A stretch of 64,000 nt of DNA from Gammaproteobacteria bacterium (lineage in GTDB: Bacteria > Pseudomonadota > Gammaproteobacteria > Pseudomonadales > JADFDG01): contig JADFDG010000002.1 in NCBI GenBank assembly GCA_018262975.1, positions 219,523 to 283,522 of the forward strand. The letters run 5' to 3'. Under the pieces are notes generated by a model that was not told the origin of the DNA, did no database searches, and saw only the letters and a program-made list of their open reading frames with translations. The position numbers were made by a program, and so were the translations under genes. Below, piece after piece: positions 51,305 to 60,628 of the stretch. Position 1 is the first letter of the stretch. Every line of letters starts with the position of its first letter.

Positions 51305-51320
51305 CGCCCCCGCGGGGGCG
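51305..51320. repeat. Perfect 16-base GC palindrome
   Basis: CGCCCCCGCGGGGGCG lies in the gap between the DUF4824 and SCP2-like genes. It could form a stem of about seven pairs but has no T run on the minus strand. It may be a weak pause or Rho site, or chance in a GC-rich genome. Confidence 0.35.
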
Positions 51321-51355
51321 GCGGAAAGATAGCAGGAATGCCCGGCAGCGGGCAG

Positions 51356-52207
51356 TTACGGCCGGCCAGGCGGCGCGCTGGCGGCCACCAGCCACGGCTC
51401 CAGCCGGCGGCCGACATGGACGTCCGCCTGGAAGCGCGCCGGCATCTCGTCACCGGACTGGCGCAACGCGCGCTCGAACACCGGACGGAAGGCGAGCGGC
51501 ACATGGATGGCGCCGGCCTTCACCCCGGCGATATAGCCGCGGTAGCGCACCGCGTTCTCGTATTCGTCCACAATCGGACCGACCTGCCCCGGCAGGATCG
51601 CGTAGCGGCTGCGGTCGGGGTAGCGGGCGCGCAACTCCGCCAGCGACAGACCGGCGGCAACGATGAACAAGCGGCTGGCACGCGTTTGCTCGCGTTGCAG
51701 TTGCAGGCCTGCCTCGGCGACCTCCTGGCGCAGGCGATCATCGGCGGGCGCGGCCGCCAGCAGCGCCTCCGTGCGCGCCAGCTCTTCGACGGCACGCTGC
51801 ACCGACGCCTGGTAAGCCGGGCCGTCGAGTTCCAGTACCAGCAACACGTCGCGCGACAGCTGGCGAGCGTAGCGGCGCCGCGCATCGGCGTCAGTGCTGG
51901 CCGGCACGGCAAAGCCCAGCGCCTGCATGGTCGCTGCGTCGAGCCAGGCCAGTGTCTCGCGGCGCGGGGCGCCCGGGCCCGCGAGCGGCGTCATCGCCAC
52001 CTGCCACTGCATCTGCAGCGCCACGCCGGAGTTCTCTGCGTGCATGCCCCATCCCCAGGGCACCAACAGCTCGCGCTCGGTGAGGCGCAACGTCGCTTCC
52101 GGTGCACCACTGCGGTTGTACCAGGCGCCGGCCAGCGCCACGGCATTCACCAGCAACACCAGCGCCACGCCAACTGCAAATGCCCTGCGCAGGCTCCACG
52201 ACTTCAT
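51356..52207 (-). CDS. DUF4824 family protein
   Basis: The 283-residue protein has one N-terminal helix (about 8-28, AFAVGVALVLLVNAVALAGAW), then LTERELLVPWGWG and a mainly alpha/beta extracytoplasmic part. A DUF4824-type Tyr/Gly region (VRYRGYIAGVKAGAIHVPL) lies near the C-terminus. Its start overlaps the stop of the DUF2157 gene by ATGA, so the two are a coupled pair, as in other proteobacteria. No function is known. Confidence 0.75.
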   Translation of the reverse strand: MKSWSLRRAFAVGVALVLLVNAVALAGAWYNRSGAPEATLRLTERELLVPWGWGMHAENSGVALQMQWQVAMTPLAGPGAPRRETLAWLDAATMQALGFAVPASTDADARRRYARQLSRDVLLVLELDGPAYQASVQRAVEELARTEALLAAAPADDRLRQEVAEAGLQLQREQTRASRLFIVAAGLSLAELRARYPDRSRYAILPGQVGPIVDEYENAVRYRGYIAGVKAGAIHVPLAFRPVFERALRQSGDEMPARFQADVHVGRRLEPWLVAASAPPGRP

Positions 52208-53283
52208 GCTTGAGCCCTCCCGGCCGCGGCGCGCAGGCGTCGCAACACCAGCAGCACCAGCACCGCCGCCATGCCCAGCACCAGGAAGAACAGGTACTTC
52301 GGCATGGAGTCCCACCACCAGTCGAAGAACTTGCTGTACAGGAACACCACGAAGAACACGATGCCGGTGTTGACGGTGTCCTGCCAGTTACGGCGCACGC
52401 CCAGCCATACCGCCAGCGCCGACAGCGCGAAACCGGCCAGCTGGTAACTGCCCTCGATGAGGCCGCGGTCGAGATCCAGGTAACTGGCCTCGCCCCAGTG
52501 CGCCAGCACCAGCACCGGCAACAGCAGCGCGAGCAACCCGCACACCCGGTAGGTCATCGCAAAGCCGCTGCGCGCGGCATGGTCCACCCACTGCGGGAAG
52601 CAGAACAGCGCGATCGCCACCGGGAAGAAATTTTCCGGGCGCCGCCCGAAATCCAGCCAGTAGATGCCATCCCAGGTGCCGGTGCGCGCCGCCACCCACG
52701 CCACCAGGCACAGGATCCCGGCGACCAGCAGCAGGCGCAGGTCGCAGGTATAGGCGAGCAGGAAGGCGAACGCCGCCCACGGCAGCAGGGCGTTGTCGGA
52801 CGGGGTGATGTTGAAGATCTGCCCGACCATCACCACGTTCAGCACGAAGCAGGCAAACGTGACCAGCGCGGCGAGCTTGGCGAAATAGCCGGAGCGGTCG
52901 CGCGACTGTATCCACAGCGTGCCGGCCAGCGTCGCAATCACCGCACCGACGAGAATGCCGACTTGCGCCGGCGTCGGCAGCAGGCCCCAGTAGCGGTAGA
53001 AGAGGAAGAACACGCTGGCCGCCAGCGCCAGCGCGCCGAGGAACGACGCCACCCGCATGCCCAGCGACAATTGCGCTGCGCGCGCATCGCGGTCGATGTC
53101 GAAACCCTGCGCGTAGCCGGCCAGCAGGCGGGCGTGATGCGCGGCAAGCGCGCTGCGCTGCCCGTCGTCCAGCGACAGCGCGCCCTCGTCCTGCAGGCGC
53201 GCCAGTTCGCGGCTGAAAGCGCGGATGTCGTCGGCGCGTGCCTGCGCCGCTGCCTTGCTGGTGACCGGTGCCTTGTCATCCAT
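52204..53283 (-). CDS. DUF2157 membrane protein
   Basis: The 359-residue protein has a soluble N-terminal part (about 1-75) and ten or so hydrophobic helices. VASFLGALALAASVFFLFYRYW and KYLFFLVLGMAAVLVLLVLRRL are the first and last. This is the DUF2157 fold: predicted inner-membrane protein, role unknown. ATG 53283 is preferred; a GTG at 53292 is possible. It is coupled to DUF4824 downstream and starts 13 bases after the rubredoxin reductase stop. Confidence 0.8.
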   Translation of the reverse strand: MDDKAPVTSKAAAQARADDIRAFSRELARLQDEGALSLDDGQRSALAAHHARLLAGYAQGFDIDRDARAAQLSLGMRVASFLGALALAASVFFLFYRYWGLLPTPAQVGILVGAVIATLAGTLWIQSRDRSGYFAKLAALVTFACFVLNVVMVGQIFNITPSDNALLPWAAFAFLLAYTCDLRLLLVAGILCLVAWVAARTGTWDGIYWLDFGRRPENFFPVAIALFCFPQWVDHAARSGFAMTYRVCGLLALLLPVLVLAHWGEASYLDLDRGLIEGSYQLAGFALSALAVWLGVRRNWQDTVNTGIVFFVVFLYSKFFDWWWDSMPKYLFFLVLGMAAVLVLLVLRRLRAAAGRAQA

Positions 53284-53295
53284 GACCGGCACCGC

Positions 53296-54441
53296 TCAGA
53301 ACAGCACCGGCATGGTCTTGGCCAGCGCGGTCTTTTCCTCGGTGGCCTTGCCGGTGAGCGCGAAGCCCAGCGGCTTGCCGTCGCTGCCCACGAACACGCC
53401 CTTCACGTCCTGGCCGTTGGCTTCCACCTGCCAGCTGCCCTGGCTGCCCACCGGCGGTGGGCACACCACCACCGGGCAGGCCGGCGTCTTCACCTGCACC
53501 GGCATCACGCCGTAGCTTACCGGCGTCGGGTAGCCGGCCAGCGATTTCGCCAGCGCGCGCGCCGCGCCCATCAGCGGCAGCACGTAAGGCAGCACGTAGC
53601 CGTTCACTTCGGCGCAGTCGCCGAACGCGTACACGTGCGGCGCGCTGGTGCGCAGTTCCTTGTCGGTGACGATGCCGCGGTTCACCGCCAGGCCCGCCTC
53701 CTTGGCCAGCGCGATGCGCGGGCGCAGGCCAACGGCGGAGATCACCAGGTCGGCATCCACCACCGTGCCGTCGGTGAGCGTGCAACGGTAGCCGTCACCG
53801 GCCTTGTCCACCGCCTTCACCGCCGGGCCGAAATGGAATTTCACGCCGAGGCCTTCCAGGCCACGCGCCACCGCGGCGCTGGCTTCCGGCGGCAACAGCG
53901 CCGGCAGGCAGCGGCCGGCGGGATCCACCACTTCCACCTGGAAGCCGCCGTTGGACAGGTCGTTGGCGAACTCGCAGCCGATCAGGCCGGCGCCGATCAC
54001 CAGCACCTTCTTCTTTCCGTCCGCTTTGGCACGGAACGCCGCGTAGTCCATCAGGTCGTTGATCGACAGCACCTCGGCGGCGGCATCGCCTTCCATCGGC
54101 ACCTTGAAGGTGTCGGCGCCCAGCGCCAGCACCAGGTCCCCGTAGGCGATCGATTCGCCGCTTTCCAGTGTCACCGTCTTCGCCGCGGTGTCGATGCGCG
54201 CCACGCGCACGTGCGTGCGCACCTCGGCATTCAGTTGCGCAGCCATGTCGGCGGCGCTGTTCATCGCCAGCTCGTCGGCGGTCTTCTGCTTGGTGAAGCC
54301 GGTGGACAGCATCGGCTTCGAGTAGTTGCGGCCGTCGTCCGCGGTGAGGATCAGCAGCGGGCGCTCGGCCTCCAGCTTGCGGAATTCCTTGGCGAGGTTG
54401 TAGCCGGCGAGGCCGGTGCCGATGATGACGAGGCGGTTCAT
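53296..54441 (-). CDS. Rubredoxin-NAD(+) reductase (FAD-dependent)
   Basis: The 381-residue flavoprotein moves electrons from NADH to rubredoxin. The FAD fold is at the N-terminus (IIGTGLAGYNLAKEFRKL) and the NAD fold in the middle (VIGAGLIGCEFANDL, about 145-159). GDCAEVNG lies near residue 280. It is one gene downstream of rubredoxin on the same strand, but a terminator hairpin separates them, so the reductase should be made in lower amount. The link to alkane hydroxylation or oxidative-stress defence cannot be decided here. Confidence 0.88.
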   Translation of the reverse strand: MNRLVIIGTGLAGYNLAKEFRKLEAERPLLILTADDGRNYSKPMLSTGFTKQKTADELAMNSAADMAAQLNAEVRTHVRVARIDTAAKTVTLESGESIAYGDLVLALGADTFKVPMEGDAAAEVLSINDLMDYAAFRAKADGKKKVLVIGAGLIGCEFANDLSNGGFQVEVVDPAGRCLPALLPPEASAAVARGLEGLGVKFHFGPAVKAVDKAGDGYRCTLTDGTVVDADLVISAVGLRPRIALAKEAGLAVNRGIVTDKELRTSAPHVYAFGDCAEVNGYVLPYVLPLMGAARALAKSLAGYPTPVSYGVMPVQVKTPACPVVVCPPPVGSQGSWQVEANGQDVKGVFVGSDGKPLGFALTGKATEEKTALAKTMPVLF

Positions 54442-54484
54442 CTGTTCACTCCGGTGGCGCGGGCCGCGCGGGCCCGCAAACGAA

Positions 54485-54509
54485 AAGGGCGACCGTGCGG
54501 GTCGCCCTT
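54485..54509 (-). terminator. Terminator between rubredoxin and its reductase
   Basis: AAGGGCGACC (54509-54500 on the minus strand), a 5-base loop and GGTCGCCCTT (54494-54485): a perfect 10-bp stem ending in TTTT. It lies 20 bases after the rubredoxin stop and 44 bases before the reductase start. Confidence 0.75.
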
Positions 54510-54528
54510 GGCGCGGTCGGGCGGGTAT

Positions 54529-54693
54529 TCAGCCCTGGACCAGTTCGAAATCGTCCTTGCTGACGCCGCAGTCCGGGCATACCCAGTCATCCGGGATGTC
54601 CTCGAACCTGGTGCCCGGCGGAATGCCATCTTCGGGCAGACCCTTGGCTTCGTCGTAGATGAAGCCGCAGACAACACATTCCCACTTGCGCAT
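54529..54693 (-). CDS. Rubredoxin
   Basis: The 54-residue one-iron protein has two CxxC knuckles (CVVC and CPDC) and the conserved [30 protein letters not shown] core. It carries single electrons to partners such as alkane monooxygenase or peroxidases. The ATG at 54693 gives [10 protein letters not shown]. The reductase gene follows after a terminator. Confidence 0.95.
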   Translation of the reverse strand: MRKWECVVCGFIYDEAKGLPEDGIPPGTRFEDIPDDWVCPDCGVSKDDFELVQG

Positions 54694-54745
54694 CACACTA
54701 CCCTCAAACGGTCGGCCGGGCGACGGGGCTGCCCGGGGCCGGCAT

Positions 54746-54774
54746 AAACTACGCACACGGGTACGCGAGGTCAA
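54746..54774 (-). promoter_or_regulatory. Possible promoter of rubredoxin
   Basis: TTGACC (54774-54769 on the minus strand), 17 bases and TAGTTT (54751-54746). The -35 is 5 of 6 but the -10 only 3 of 6. It gives a leader of about 46 bases. Confidence 0.35.
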
Positions 54775-54867
54775 TTGAGCGCGGCTGCGGCGGCCTGTGG
54801 ATACGCGCCAGCCGCGCACCGCCCCGGTGCTAGAATCCCGCGCCACCACCAGCCGCCCCCATTCCGC

Positions 54868-55401
54868 ATGCGCCAGCCTCCCATACGCCTCGACGCCGGC
54901 TGGCGCTTCCGCGCCACGCGGCCCGACGCCGCCACGCTCGGCTGGCTGGCCGACCCGGGCTCGCTCACCGCCCGCCTGGTGGCGCTCTCCGCTGGCCGCT
55001 TCCGCGTGCGGGTGACCCGCCAGCGCTGGGGCCGGCCGACGCTGGCCGAGCGCCGCGCCCTGGCCCTGCCTGGCAACGAATGGGCCCTGCTGCGCGAGGT
55101 CGTACTGGAGGGCTGCGGCGAACCCTGGGTGGTGGCCCGCTCGGTGATTCCCCGCACCAGCCTGACCGGCGCGAACCGGCGCCTGCTCAGCCTCGGCGAC
55201 CGTCCGCTGGGTGCCTTCCTGTTCCGCGATCCCGGCCTGCGGCGCACCGCGGTGACCGTGGTGAAGTTAGACCAGGCAAGCCCCTTGGGCGTAGCAAGCG
55301 CTCACTCCTGCTGGGGGCGCCGGTCCACCTTCCTGCTGCGCGGCGCCCCGCTGCTGGTGGCCGAGTACTTCCTGCCCGCCCTGCTGGAGACCACCCGGTG
55401 A
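54868..55401 (+). CDS. ubiC: Chorismate pyruvate-lyase UbiC
   Basis: The 177-residue enzyme makes 4-hydroxybenzoate from chorismate for ubiquinone. The conserved basic segment [22 protein letters not shown], the [20 protein letters not shown] strand and a C-terminal Glu in VAEYFLPAL are visible. The ATG at 54868 gives a normal length; a TAGAAT (54831-54836) could be the -10 box. ubiA starts within the GTGA overlap at its stop. Confidence 0.92.
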   Translation: MRQPPIRLDAGWRFRATRPDAATLGWLADPGSLTARLVALSAGRFRVRVTRQRWGRPTLAERRALALPGNEWALLREVVLEGCGEPWVVARSVIPRTSLTGANRRLLSLGDRPLGAFLFRDPGLRRTAVTVVKLDQASPLGVASAHSCWGRRSTFLLRGAPLLVAEYFLPALLETTR

Positions 55402-56264
55402 ACCCCTGGCGCGCCCGCCTCGGCGCATACGCGCGCCTGCTGCGCCTGGACCGGCCCATCGGCATATACCTGCTCTTGTGGCCCACCTGGTGGGCGCTGT
55501 GGATCGCCGGCAATGGCTCGCCCTCGCTGACCAACGTGCTGGTGTTCACCGCCGGGGTGGTGCTGATGCGCTCGGCCGGCTGTGCCATCAACGACTTCGC
55601 CGACCGCGACTTCGACAAGCAGGTCTGGCGCACCAGGGCCCGCCCGCTGGCCGCCGGCGAGATTCGCCCGAAGGAAGCCCTGGGCCTGTTCGCCGGCATC
55701 GCCTTCGTCGCCTTCCTGCTCACCCTGTTCCTGAACCTGTACACCATCGTCATGTCGGTGGGCGGCCTGCTGCTGGCCGCGGCCTACCCCTTCATGAAGC
55801 GCTACACCCACCTGCCGCAGGTGGTGCTGGGGGCGGCCTTCAGCTGGGCCATCCCCATGGCATTCGCCGCCGAACAGGAAGCGCTGCCGCCGCTGGCCTG
55901 GCTGCTGTTCTTCGCCAACCTCGCCTGGACCGTCGCCTACGACACCTTCTATGCCATGGCCGACCGCGACGACGATCTCAAGGCCGGCGTGAAATCCACC
56001 GCCATCCTGTTCGGCCGCCATGACCTCGCCATCATCGCCGCGCTGCAGGGCCTCGCCCTCGCGCTGCTGGCGGCGGCCGGCCACGTCGCCGGCCTCGGCT
56101 GGCCGTTTTACGCCTCGCTGGGCGTGGCCGCCGCGCTGTTCCTGTACGAGCACCGCCTGGCCCACCACCGTGAACCGCAGGCCTGCCTGGCGGCCTTCCT
56201 GCACAACAACTGGGTCGGCATGGCGGTGTTCGCCGGGATATATCTCGCTTTCGTGACAGCCTGA
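55398..56264 (+). CDS. ubiA: 4-hydroxybenzoate polyprenyltransferase UbiA
   Basis: The 288-residue integral membrane prenyltransferase attaches the polyprenyl tail to 4-hydroxybenzoate, the second ubiquinone step. The first Asp-rich motif is [21 protein letters not shown] (about 70-90) and the second is [22 protein letters not shown] (about 180-200). Eight or nine helices are predicted. The start is GTG 55398 in the GTGA overlap with ubiC. phoB follows 79 bases on behind its own Pho box. Confidence 0.94.
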   Translation: MNPWRARLGAYARLLRLDRPIGIYLLLWPTWWALWIAGNGSPSLTNVLVFTAGVVLMRSAGCAINDFADRDFDKQVWRTRARPLAAGEIRPKEALGLFAGIAFVAFLLTLFLNLYTIVMSVGGLLLAAAYPFMKRYTHLPQVVLGAAFSWAIPMAFAAEQEALPPLAWLLFFANLAWTVAYDTFYAMADRDDDLKAGVKSTAILFGRHDLAIIAALQGLALALLAAAGHVAGLGWPFYASLGVAAALFLYEHRLAHHREPQACLAAFLHNNWVGMAVFAGIYLAFVTA

Positions 56265-56292
56265 GGCGCATCCGGGTGGATACCCGGCTTTT

Positions 56293-56326
56293 CTGTCATG
56301 CTTCTGTCATGACCCGGGACTGTAAT
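56293..56326 (+). promoter_or_regulatory. phoB: Pho box and -10 of phoB
   Basis: Two perfect CTGTCAT repeats (56293-56299 and 56304-56310) separated by four bases make one 18-base Pho box. TGTAAT (56321-56326, 5 of 6 to TATAAT) follows 10 bases later, the normal PhoB-dependent -35 replacement. phoB should therefore be autoactivated under phosphate limitation. The start codon is 17 bases beyond. Confidence 0.9.
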
Positions 56327-56343
56327 GTGCGGCGACGAAACGG

Positions 56344-57066
56344 ATGAAAGCCGAGCCCCGCATGACCGAAGAAACCATCCTCGTCGTCGACGACGAGGCG
56401 GCGATCCGCGAGATGATCGCCACCACCCTCGAGCTGGCCGACTTCCGCGTGCTGGAAGCCGAGAACGCCCAGCAGGCGCACCAGCGCGTGGTCGATGACC
56501 GCCCCGACCTGATCCTGCTCGACTGGATGCTGCCCGGCATCTCCGGCATCGAGCTCACCCGCCGCCTGAAGCGCGACGAGGCCACCCAGGAAATCCCCGT
56601 CATCCTGCTGACCGCCAAGAGCGAGGAAGACAACAAGATCCTCGGCCTCGACGTGGGCGCCGACGACTACGTCACCAAGCCCTTTTCCACCCGCGAACTG
56701 CTGTCGCGCATCCGCGCCGTGCTGCGCCGCGCCTCCAGCAAGGGTGCCGAGAAGGCCATTTCCCACGACGGCCTCACCCTCGACCCGGTCAGCCACCGCG
56801 TCACCGCCAACGACGCGCCGGTGGACATGGGCCCCACCGAGTACCGCCTGCTGGAGTTCTTCATGAGCCACGCCGAGCGCGCCTACTCGCGCGCCCAGTT
56901 GCTCGATCGCGTCTGGGGCGGCAATGTGTACGTCGAGGATCGCACGGTGGACGTGCACATCCGCCGCCTGCGCAAGGCGCTGGAGCCGCACGGTTTCGAC
57001 CGCTTCATCCAGACCGTGCGTGGCACCGGCTACCGCTTCTCCACCAAGGGCGACAAGCCCTTCTGA
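56344..57066 (+). CDS. phoB: Phosphate regulon response regulator PhoB
   Basis: The 240-residue OmpR-type regulator has a receiver domain with acidic pocket VVDDE and phospho-acceptor Asp in LLDWMLP (about residue 60). It also has Lys in YVTKPF and a C-terminal winged helix with [18 protein letters not shown] and GTGYRF. It should activate phosphate uptake genes and itself through the adjacent Pho box. ATG 56344 is the first ATG; ATG 56362 (MTEETIL) is a possible alternative. phoR follows after 25 bases. No pst or phoU genes lie in this window. Confidence 0.95.
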   Translation: MKAEPRMTEETILVVDDEAAIREMIATTLELADFRVLEAENAQQAHQRVVDDRPDLILLDWMLPGISGIELTRRLKRDEATQEIPVILLTAKSEEDNKILGLDVGADDYVTKPFSTRELLSRIRAVLRRASSKGAEKAISHDGLTLDPVSHRVTANDAPVDMGPTEYRLLEFFMSHAERAYSRAQLLDRVWGGNVYVEDRTVDVHIRRLRKALEPHGFDRFIQTVRGTGYRFSTKGDKPF

Positions 57067-57091
57067 CCGACATCCACGGAACAGGCCGAGC

Positions 57092-58411
57092 GTGCCGCAA
57101 CAGACCCGCAACCATCGCCTCGAGGAAGCCCGCCGCGTCGCCGCGGCCGTCGGCACCGGGGTGCTGCTCGGCCTGGCGTTCGGGCACATGGCCTGGTTCA
57201 TCGTCGGTACCGTGGCCGTCTACCTGGTGTGGGTGGTCAGCGAACTGCTGAAGTTGCACCGCTGGCTGAACGATCCCGCGCACGCGACCGCACCGGTGGA
57301 ACCACCGGACAGCTTCGGCCTGTGGGGCGAGATCTTCGACGGCATCTATCGCCTGCAGAAACGCGAGCAGGCTGCGCGCGCCGAGCTGCAGTCCATCATC
57401 GACCGCGCACGCGACTCGGTGGTTGCCCTGCGCGACGGCGTGGTGATCGTGCAGGGCGACGGCACCCTCGAATGGTGGAACCCCGCGGCCGAGCGCCTGC
57501 TCGGCCTGCACTGGCCCGTCGACGCCGGCCAGCCCATCGCCAACCTGGTGCGTGACCCGCGCTTCAAGCAGTGGTTCGAAGCCGGCGACTACTCGCAGTT
57601 GCTGGAAATGCCGTCGCCCTTGCGCGACGACCTGTTCGTGCAGGTGCAGGTGACGGTATTCGGCAACGGTGACCACCTGCTGGTGGCACGCGACATCACC
57701 CGCATGCACCAGCTCGAGCAGATGCGCCGCGACTTCGTCGCCAACGTCTCGCACGAACTGAAGACACCGCTCACCGTCGTGAAGGGCTACGTGGAAACAC
57801 TGGCCAACAACAAGGATGCGTTGCCGCCGCGCTTCGGCCGCGCCCTCACGCAGATGGCCCAGCAGGCCGAGCGCATGGACCGGCTGATCAACGACCTGCT
57901 GCTGCTGTCACGGCTGGAGAGCACGCAGCCCGACAGCGCCCAGGCCTCCGTGGCCATCGGTGCGTTGCTGGAAAACATCCGCAACGACGTGCGCACCGCG
58001 GCACGCGACAAGGACCACACCATCACCCTGCGCGTGCAGGACGACGTGCGCCTGCTGGGCAACGACATGGAGCTGCAGAGCGCCTTCTCCAACATCATCG
58101 TCAACGCGGCGAAATACACCGGGCAGAACGGCGAGATAGACATCCACTGGTGGGTCGACGACAAGGGCGCGCACCTGGCGATCAGCGACAACGGCATCGG
58201 CATCGAACCGCAGCACCTGCCGCGGCTCACCGAGCGCTTCTATCGCACCGACAAGGGTCGTTCGGTGGCCGAGGGCGGCACGGGGCTGGGCCTGGCCATC
58301 GTCAAGCACGTGCTCAAGCGGCACGATGCATCGCTGGAAATCCACTCGGAACCGGGCAAGGGTTCGACCTTCACCTGCCACTTCCCGCCGCAGCGCATCG
58401 CGCGCCGCTGA
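57092..58411 (+). CDS. phoR: Phosphate regulon sensor histidine kinase PhoR
   Basis: In this 439-residue protein two N-terminal helices (about 18-50) are followed by a PAS domain (about 100-190). The HisKA H-box is VANVSHELKTPLTVVKGYVE (phospho-His near 217). The HATPase_c domain has N-box NIIVNAAKYT, DNGIGI and GGTGLGLAI. The periplasmic part is almost absent, as in all PhoR, so sensing depends on the Pst/PhoU complex. The start is GTG 57092 (VPQQTRNH); no ATG is available before the first helix. Confidence 0.94.
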   Translation: MPQQTRNHRLEEARRVAAAVGTGVLLGLAFGHMAWFIVGTVAVYLVWVVSELLKLHRWLNDPAHATAPVEPPDSFGLWGEIFDGIYRLQKREQAARAELQSIIDRARDSVVALRDGVVIVQGDGTLEWWNPAAERLLGLHWPVDAGQPIANLVRDPRFKQWFEAGDYSQLLEMPSPLRDDLFVQVQVTVFGNGDHLLVARDITRMHQLEQMRRDFVANVSHELKTPLTVVKGYVETLANNKDALPPRFGRALTQMAQQAERMDRLINDLLLLSRLESTQPDSAQASVAIGALLENIRNDVRTAARDKDHTITLRVQDDVRLLGNDMELQSAFSNIIVNAAKYTGQNGEIDIHWWVDDKGAHLAISDNGIGIEPQHLPRLTERFYRTDKGRSVAEGGTGLGLAIVKHVLKRHDASLEIHSEPGKGSTFTCHFPPQRIARR

Positions 58412-58431
58412 ACGTCAACGCGGATAGCCGA

Positions 58432-58902
58432 TCAGCGCGGGCTGATCGCCTTCAGCCAGTCAACGACGATCTTGCGCGCGTTCTTGTCGCTGCGCGCCAC
58501 CGGCACACCGTCCACCACGTAGACACGCCCGCCGGCATACAGCACGGCGCCGACGACGTTGGCGGCCTGCACCTGCGTGGGCAGCGCGCTGACCGTATCC
58601 GTGTACCAGGCATCCGGCCACAGCGCCTTCACCGGCACCGCCTGCTGCCAGCGGCTCTTTTGCGGCGCCGACGGCGAGGCCTCGACCAGCACGCGCACGC
58701 GGATGCTGTCCCGCACCCCGGACTTCAGTTCGCAGGAAGCGATCTCGCCGGCCACCGGCGCATGCATCGTCGTGGCCGGCGTCCACGCGCGGCCGGTGTG
58801 CTTCACCAGCGGACGCACGTCCAGCGCACCGCACAGCGACGCGGCCGGGGCCTGCGTGGAGGCGAGGCCAAGGGCAAGGGCAACGAGGGCTGGACGCAGC
58901 AT
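58432..58902 (-). CDS. Secreted hypothetical protein
   Basis: I do not recognise this 156-residue protein. It has a signal peptide (MLRPALVALALGLASTQAPAA) and then a region with two cysteines (Cys24 in ASLCGAL and Cys57 in ASCEL), which could form a disulfide. A Val-rich C-terminal part (QVQAANVVGAVLYAGGRVYVVDGVPVARSDKN) ends it. The start at 58902 gives the signal. A GATCAGC-GCGG-GCTGATC hairpin overlaps its stop codon, but no T run follows. Confidence 0.65.
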   Translation of the reverse strand: MLRPALVALALGLASTQAPAASLCGALDVRPLVKHTGRAWTPATTMHAPVAGEIASCELKSGVRDSIRVRVLVEASPSAPQKSRWQQAVPVKALWPDAWYTDTVSALPTQVQAANVVGAVLYAGGRVYVVDGVPVARSDKNARKIVVDWLKAISPR

Positions 58903-58983
58903 GGAGACTCCGGTTTTCAGGGACGGCCGCGCGGCCGGCTGTCCGGGCAAACTACCCCCGGAACCACCGGCTGCGCAACGGCC

Positions 58984-59685
58984 TCAGTCGCCCAGCGCGA
59001 CGTAGACGTCCTGCACGTCGTCGTCGCCGTCGATGGCCTCGAGGAAGGCCTCGACCTCGGCGCGCTCGGCATCGCCCAGCGACACCGGGTTCTTCGGCCG
59101 GTAGCCGATCTTGGCGCTCTGCACCACGAAGCCCTGGTCGGGCAGCGCGCGGCACACGGCGTCGAGGTCGGTAATGGCGGTGTAGAAGATCGTCGCGCCC
59201 TCGTCACCGGCCTCGAAGTCCTCGGCGCCGGCCTCGATGGCCGCCACTTCCGGGTCGGCACCGGCCGCCTTGGGCGTCGCCTCGATGATGCCCAGGTGGT
59301 CGAAGTCCCACGACACCGAGCCGGACGAGCCCAGCTGGCCCTTGCGGAACAGCACGCGCATGCTGGAGATCGTGCGGTTGTTGTTGTCGGTGAGGCACTC
59401 GACGATCACCGGCACGCGGTGCGGCGCGAAGCCCTCGTAGGTCACCTTCTCGTACTGCACCGCGCCGGCGTCCAGGCCCGCGCCCTTGCGGATGGCGCGC
59501 TCAACCGTGTCCTTGGGCATGGACGCCTTCTTGGCCTGGTCGATGGCCAGGCGCAGGCGCGGGTTCATGTCCGGCTCGGCGCCGCTGCGCGCGGCGATCT
59601 GCAATTCCTTGGCCAGTCGCGTGAACAGGCGGCCCTTCGCCGCGGCGTTCTCGCTCTTGCCCTTCACCTTCCACTGCTTGCCCAT
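58984..59685 (-). CDS. YebC/PmpR-TACO1 family regulatory protein (YeeN-like)
   Basis: The 233-residue protein opens [27 protein letters not shown], nearer to YeeN than to YebC. It keeps the core [14 protein letters not shown] and [15 protein letters not shown] segments. Proteins of this family are DNA-binding regulators or translation helpers at proline stretches; which of these applies to the YeeN branch is not settled. Length is normal. Confidence 0.88.
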   Translation of the reverse strand: MGKQWKVKGKSENAAAKGRLFTRLAKELQIAARSGAEPDMNPRLRLAIDQAKKASMPKDTVERAIRKGAGLDAGAVQYEKVTYEGFAPHRVPVIVECLTDNNNRTISSMRVLFRKGQLGSSGSVSWDFDHLGIIEATPKAAGADPEVAAIEAGAEDFEAGDEGATIFYTAITDLDAVCRALPDQGFVVQSAKIGYRPKNPVSLGDAERAEVEAFLEAIDGDDDVQDVYVALGD

Positions 59686-59761
59686 GACCTGCTCTCCGAC
59701 ACGAGTCTGTCTGACCGCCGCCCCGGCGGGCGCCGCGGGCAGCGGAGCGCATTGTAGCGAG

Positions 59762-60103
59762 TTACGCCTTCTTCACGAATTCCGACTTCAGCTGCATGGC
59801 ACCGAAACCCTCGATGCGGCAGTCGATGTCGTGGTCACCGTCGACCAGGCGGATGTTCTTCACCTTGGTCCCCACCTTCACCGAGGAAGACGAGCCCTTG
59901 ACCTTGAGGTCCTTGATGACGGTGACGGAGTCGCCGTCCTGCAGCACGTTGCCGAACGCGTCACGTACCACGCGCGACTGCTCGGCGGCTTCCGGCGCGG
60001 CGTCCTTCGACCACTCGTGGGCGCATTCCGGGCAGACGAACATGGCGCCGTCCTCGTAGGTGAAGCCGGAACCACACTTCGGACACGCGGGCAAACCACT
60101 CAT
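59762..60103 (-). CDS. yjdM: YjdM/PhnA-type zinc-ribbon protein
   Basis: The 113-residue protein starts [31 protein letters not shown], a two-CxxC zinc ribbon. It continues with the PhnA C-terminal domain ([17 protein letters not shown] and [19 protein letters not shown]). YjdM/PhnA was linked to phosphonate use by location only, and its function is unproven. The start at 60103 is set by the zinc ribbon. Confidence 0.93.
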   Translation of the reverse strand: MSGLPACPKCGSGFTYEDGAMFVCPECAHEWSKDAAPEAAEQSRVVRDAFGNVLQDGDSVTVIKDLKVKGSSSSVKVGTKVKNIRLVDGDHDIDCRIEGFGAMQLKSEFVKKA

Positions 60104-60212
60104 GCTGCACCTGCTCTCTGCTGTACTCCGCCCGCGCCGCCCGGCGCCGGCAGGCCGCGGCCATGACCACGGCGGGCGTAAGGATACCGCCTCGCGGCCA
60201 CGCTTGTCCGCC

Positions 60213-60626
60213 TCAGGTCGGATCGATGTCGTCGCGGCCGGTACGGCTGCGGCGACGCGCATCCACCTCGAAGGGGTTGTGCCAGTAGGGTCGGCGCCCG
60301 CGCAGCCACTGCCACAGGCTCGCCAGCGGATAGGCCAGGAAGAACAGCACGCCCCAGCGCTCGTACTGCTGCACGTGCACGTGCTCGTGTGCGCGCAGTT
60401 GCGCCAGCGTGTCGCTATCCGAGCCCAACACCACGTGGCCGAAGGTGATCGCACCGGCCAGGCGCCGGCGGCGCAGCGTGCGCGGCAGCGCCACCTCCAG
60501 CACGCCGTCGATGCGGCGCAGCGAACCACCCGCGGCCAGCACCGCCAGCGCCAGCAGCAAGCCCACCAGCGTGCAGGGCGCCGCCCACAGGTAACGCAGC
60601 AACCCGCGCACCCGCACCGCCGCCAC
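60213..60626 (-). CDS. Small membrane protein with HExxH and NPFExDA motifs
   Basis: In this 137-residue protein an N-terminal helix (about 14-34, [21 protein letters not shown]) is followed by VALPRTLRR and then [14 protein letters not shown]. HExxH sits at His80-Glu81-His84. A second hydrophobic patch ([15 protein letters not shown]) and [14 protein letters not shown] follow. HExxH plus a downstream Glu in NPFExDA is the pattern of gluzincin-like metallopeptidases, so a tiny zinc protease is possible. No family was recognised with certainty. It begins 2 bases after the FAD oxidoreductase stop and is probably cotranscribed. Confidence 0.6.
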   Translation of the reverse strand: MAAVRVRGLLRYLWAAPCTLVGLLLALAVLAAGGSLRRIDGVLEVALPRTLRRRRLAGAITFGHVVLGSDSDTLAQLRAHEHVHVQQYERWGVLFFLAYPLASLWQWLRGRRPYWHNPFEVDARRRSRTGRDDIDPT

Positions 60627-60628
60627 CG

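Noticed and set aside
52102-54747. 881-residue plus-strand frame across DUF2157 and rubredoxin reductase
   Set aside because: It is rich in His, Gln and Arg, the usual shadow composition, and the minus strand has coherent gene families.
58430-58447. GATCAGC-GCGG-GCTGATC hairpin between phoR and the secreted protein gene
   Set aside because: It overlaps the stop codon and has no T run; too little to call a terminator.
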